A stretch of DNA of 64,000 nt from Neoconidiobolus thromboides FSU 785 (taxonomy: Eukaryota; Entomophthoromycota; Entomophthoromycetes; Entomophthorales; Neoconidiobolaceae): the NCBI GenBank assembly GCA_025603075.1, contig MU626268.1, positions 124,001 through 188,000 of the forward strand. The letters are read 5' to 3'. This document shows, piece after piece, positions 60,633 to 64,000 of this stretch. Each line of letters begins with the position of its first letter. The stretch's first letter is position 1. Both the position numbers and the translations under genes were made by a program. The notes under the pieces are model-generated. The model did not search any database, had not been told where the DNA came from, and saw only the letters and a program-made list of their open reading frames with translations.

Positions 60633-61493
60633 CTAAACGTCATTTCTACTAGGGAGGATTCTGATCAATAAAGAAGTAGCAACAAAGCTACTTTGACTAA
60701 AAGCACCAGTTAGGATAGCCATATAAAGATTGATTTTTTTAAAGTCTTGGGACAACGTTAACAGTTCGAAAAATTCATCATACATAGCTGAAATAGAACA
60801 AAAATTAATTCTACAAAAATGTATTTCCCTTTATTTCTCAATTCGTCAATACTATTTTCAAATCATATCAAAACTATAAAAGTTTTAATACTTTATACTT
60901 TAGAAACTGTTCTCAAGAGATCACTTATAACATATAAAAATGATATATCTTTAACACGTCTAACACCTTTGTAAAATCGTAATTATCCTTTTGGCCTAGA
61001 TAAAGTAAATTTATATTTACATCTTTAATTAATTTCATATACTCTGTATTTACATCATTGAATATGTATCTATTATACAAAACAAATACTCTTAAATTAA
61101 TTTATATTGCCAAAACATTTGAGAACACCAAAATCAAAACTTCCACATATTTTAAACAATCTCGATTTAAAGTTTGAAATAAAATTATTTACCTTAAATA
61201 GAATAAATTTCTCTATATCTAATGATAATTTTTTAAACCAAGATTCTTAGTAATATTTAAAACAGTGGAATCAATACTCTCAGATGAAGTTAATTTAAGA
61301 ATTTCTAAATTATTTAAATTTAAAAAAGGTAAAAGATTTTCAATAATCATATTTTTTATATTTAGCTCGAATGTTTAATTTTATTTAAATAGAAATTATG
61401 TTTTAAAGATATGATATTTAGACATAACTCAAAAAATTTCAACTCATTAAGTTCAATTAATTCCAAAATATGACGTGTAGTCATACTTTTCAT
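60633..61493 (-). pseudogene. decayed gene, leucine-rich, unknown
   Basis: On the minus strand, protein-like segments alternate with stops. From ATG 61493: MKSMTTRHILELIELNEL and KFFELCLNIISLKH, ending at TAA. Then in other frames FLNLNNLEILKLTSSESID (leucine-rich), RYIFNDVNTEYMKLIKDV after a plausible GTAAAT...TAG intron, LLYLGQKDNYDFTKVLDVL, then MYDEFFELLTLSQDFKKIN and LYMAILTGAFSQSSFVATSL, ending at TAG 60633. The alternating Leu pattern recalls F-box/LRR proteins, but I cannot name it. A live intron-rich gene with unusual splice sites is possible; stops without nearby GT/AG make decay more likely. Confidence 0.45.
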
Positions 61494-62170
61494 TCCCTAT
61501 CTTATTTATTCTTTAATGTATTTAGTTTGATAAATCATATTTAGTAAATGGGAGTGTCTTTTTTGACTTCATTATTTTTTCCATTTTTTAAGTGCTATTC
61601 AAGTGGAAATTTTGTTAGTAAGATTCTTAAATACAAAAATACATCCCTAAATCATAAATTGAATAGGAAGTAAAACTTAACAGCATCTAGTACAACACCA
61701 AATAAATGCCTACTTAAAAAAAATACCCCAAACAATTCTTTGGGTTGTATCAACTTAAAATTTTGAATAACGAATCCGTTGTTAAAATTTTAGTAATTAT
61801 TTTTAGTTACTTTGTTCTTATTACATTTATTCTTATTTAATGATTTGGCTATTGACTTTTATTTATTTCTAAATAAAATTTTAAATTTTGACTTATTATT
61901 AACAGTTTACCCTCATATCTAATTAAATCTAGGATTTTACTTCTCTTTATATTAATAACATTATTTGTAGTCATATCTTCATCTTCAATCAAATGTACAT
62001 CTTGTTATTTAATTATACTATTATTTTTAACTAATTCAACACTATTGGTAGCTAAACTCTTATTTTTGTCATTCCTAGCTAATTCGTCATCTTTAATTAT
62101 TTTTTTATTTTAACTAATTTAACGTTATCTGTAGTTGATTTTAGACTTTATAAAATATAAAGCTATTATC
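61494..62170 (-). pseudogene. coding-like remnant between two repeats
   Basis: Minus-strand fragments keep protein-like composition: KDDELARNDKNKSLATNSVE, LVKNNSIIK then a stop, QDVHLIEDEDMTTNNVINIK, RSKILDLIRYEGKLL. They are interrupted by stops. They may be the upstream part of the decayed gene at 60633-61493, split by foldback copy 16, or unrelated. Low confidence. Confidence 0.3.
61550..61648 (-). mobile_element. foldback MITE copy 16 (reverse)
   Basis: 99 bp, GGGAGTGTCTTT to ACATCCCT, with core AAGTGCTATTCAAGTGGAAA. It lies 57 bp upstream of the decayed gene's first ATG. Confidence 0.85.
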
Positions 62171-62174
62171 TTGT

Positions 62175-62266
62175 GGGGGATGTTTTTTGAAAAATTTACT
62201 AACAATTTTTCCGCTTAAATAGCACTTAAAAAATGAAAAGAGCGATAAAACCAAAAAAACATCCCT
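62175..62266 (+). mobile_element. foldback MITE copy 17 (forward)
   Basis: 92 bp, GGGGATGTTTTTTG to AACATCCC, with core CGCTTAAATAGCACTTA. The left arm has a small deletion. Confidence 0.84.
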
Positions 62267-64000
62267 TTATTTTTTAATTAATAGCTTATTTTACTTTTTT
62301 TTAGTTGTTTGATATTTTCTTTTTGGCTGTTTACATTTACAGACCATGTTGTTTAAATTGATAAAAAGCGTTGTAACTAAACTTTGTAGCTCACTAATAC
62401 TAAATAATGTGTTATTTGAAAAATGATACAGCTTCTTTTTAGTTAGCCAATGAAATGGTATCTTCTTTTATCAACTAAAATAGTCTAAATGCCAAATCAT
62501 TTATTAATGTTCATAAGTTAAATGAAGTTATATTTGCTACTTAATCAATAAGCTAAATTTTCAATTGAATGTTGTATTAAGTCTATATGAATAATTGAAG
62601 AAAGGTGTAATTTTGTTAGTCATAAATACCAAGCTTACAAGACTTGGGTAGTTTGAATTTTTTAAATATATTAAATATCATTTTTTAATTTAAATTATCA
62701 AGTATTCTGAGGATATACCTTAATGTGAGGTGACAAATACGACCTATGATGAGAGACCCTTAATTATTCCCATGATTTGATAGATACTTTGTATTTGTTA
62801 GTTATATGAATTGTGAGTATCAACTTGTAATATTACATCCTTAGTTGTACAACTATAACCTGTTTGGGTATTTTAGATTAAAAATAATTTTGTTTTATAA
62901 ACAAAAATACTAATAATTTTAATTATGTTACTAATATACATTTTAAATTGTTTTAATAAATTTATATATCAATAGTTAAGCAGTACCCTGTATTTTAAAA
63001 ATCAGACTCCTTATATTTATTAAATATAAAATGAGTTGAGCTTAGTATATTCAAATAACTATCAAAGCAGGCGCTTTAGTAACTAAGAGATGGGGGTGTA
63101 TTTTTTCGTTTAAAAATTTTACTAACAATCTTTCCACTTTTAGGCGCTATTTGAGTGGAAAGATTGTTAGTAAAATTTTTAAGCAAAAAAGTACATCCCC
63201 ATATTAAAGTCAATAACCCATAAAAGTTAATTTGTATAAATTAACAAAAATCTTTTAAAAAAAAGTTAAATTTATGAATTCTATATCAATTAAACAAGAA
63301 CAATGATAAATTCAGTAACTTGGCTATGACTATATGGTACAGTCACTTAGTTTAAATCGTCTAACCTAAGAGCCTATCTTTAAGTTGAAGGATTATATGC
63401 CATTAGTTTCTATCGCTTTTAAGATTCAACAATCAGAATAAACGGACATTGATCATAGTTTCAAAGCGTGAAATCTGGTACTTAGTGATTGGAGTCAAGA
63501 ACAGCTATTGCTAGGTTGACTACACTATAAGTCGAAAGGTCTTAGTTTATGTGACTAAGATAGACTTGAGTTATGAAGAATAGCATGTAATAGGCTACGT
63601 ACTATGTAAGACAAATAGAATAGACAATACTAATGTAAAACCTACGTAAAATATTATTAAGAAAACTTGGTGGCTTTATTAAATGTTCGAGATATCAGGG
63701 AATAATTCAGTTAAAAAGCCTCGAACTACTATACTCTAAAATCTCTTTTATACTCTGAAAAATATAAATATCAAAATGAGAGGACAACATTCTTTAGGAT
63801 GAAGCTAGAAATTCTTATAGCAAATCAAACTAAGAACGTGGGATTGATTTTCTCTAAATTCGAGAACACAACAGCTTAGACGATTATTATGCTATAATTA
63901 ACCATGGGGCTGACAAAGCGATATTTCACAAAAGTGCTACTATAAACTATTATTAAACTAGTGAGGCAGAGGATGAATCCTGCATAATAGTGTTTAGGAT
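62267..64000. other. non-coding tail
   Basis: No gene is recognised. The last 650 bases (from about 63340) are a little richer in G and C and less A/T-tract-like than the rest of the non-coding DNA, but all frames are full of stops. It may be an old, decayed mobile element; see findings. Confidence 0.4.
63092..63200. mobile_element. foldback MITE copy 18, symmetrical palindrome
   Basis: 109 bp made of two left arms facing each other: GGGGGTGTATTTTTTCG...TTTTACTAACAATCTTTCC on one side and GGAAAGATTGTTAGTAAAA...GTACATCCCC on the other. A perfect 27-bp inverted repeat (63113-63139 with 63155-63181) flanks a short apex. Ordinary copies have unlike arms. Confidence 0.86.

Overview
This is AT-rich eukaryotic nuclear DNA from a fungus. 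The proteins have fungal or opisthokont relatives: a plant/fungal-type (class II) DAHP synthase, a Mpo1/DUF962 pair, a COMPASS Swd1, a fungal-type ABCD half-transporter and a MAPR heme protein. The genes are interrupted by short introns; my models use 71 conventional introns, mostly 45-75 nt, all GT-AG and most ending in TAG. A YANK-type kinase, a KIAA0930-like protein and an intersectin-like SH3-SH3-DH-PH protein, together with the base composition, suggest an early-diverging lineage such as a Conidiobolus-like zygomycete. The lineage is inference. I recognised no rRNA, tRNA or CRISPR array.

Layout: 1-8000 holds an unknown Ser/Asn-rich protein, a small GNAT acetyltransferase and a Rad54 ATPase. 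8900-17700 holds an intersectin-like RhoGEF, a KIAA0930-like protein, a Dap1/PGRMC-like heme protein and the F1-ATPase delta subunit. 18000-20150 is a repeat-rich island with a decayed kelch gene. 20600-26610 holds a 12-exon RecQ helicase followed closely on its 5' side by a peroxisomal ABC half-transporter. 28500-31515 holds a possible chorismate-lyase-fold protein and the YANK kinase. 31516-37678 is mostly non-coding with a dead DUF962 copy. 37679-42547 holds two live DUF962 genes, an MscL-like channel with a zinc ribbon and an aspartate aminotransferase. 42548-50805 is repeat-rich around a class II DAHP synthase and a secreted glycerophosphodiesterase. 50806-59420 holds Swd1, a HAD phosphatase, ribosomal protein uL10 (P0) and a HAC1/XBP1-type bZIP factor. 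59676-64000 holds a Cys-rich secreted protein, a decayed gene and a stop-dense tail.

Two things stand out. First, the bZIP gene at 58383 carries the hallmarks of an IRE1-spliced unfolded-protein-response message: two CAGCAGC loops 38 nt apart, each in a small stem. Removing 38 nt shifts the frame into a tail ending in acidic and hydrophobic residues. The unspliced frame also stays open and encodes a hydrophobic tail, as in animal XBP1. Second, a foldback repeat of about 98 bp, present in at least 18 copies in both orientations, looks like a MITE family. It recurs next to dead genes, and one copy has become a near-perfect palindrome.

The other genes are housekeeping: DNA repair (Rad54, RecQ), endocytosis/Rho signalling, mitochondrial energy and nitrogen metabolism (ATP16, AspAT), peroxisomal fatty-acyl import and alpha-oxidation (ABCD, Mpo1), shikimate entry (DAHPS), chromatin methylation (Swd1), ribosome stalk (P0) and ER stress (HAC1). 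They are not organised as a cluster.
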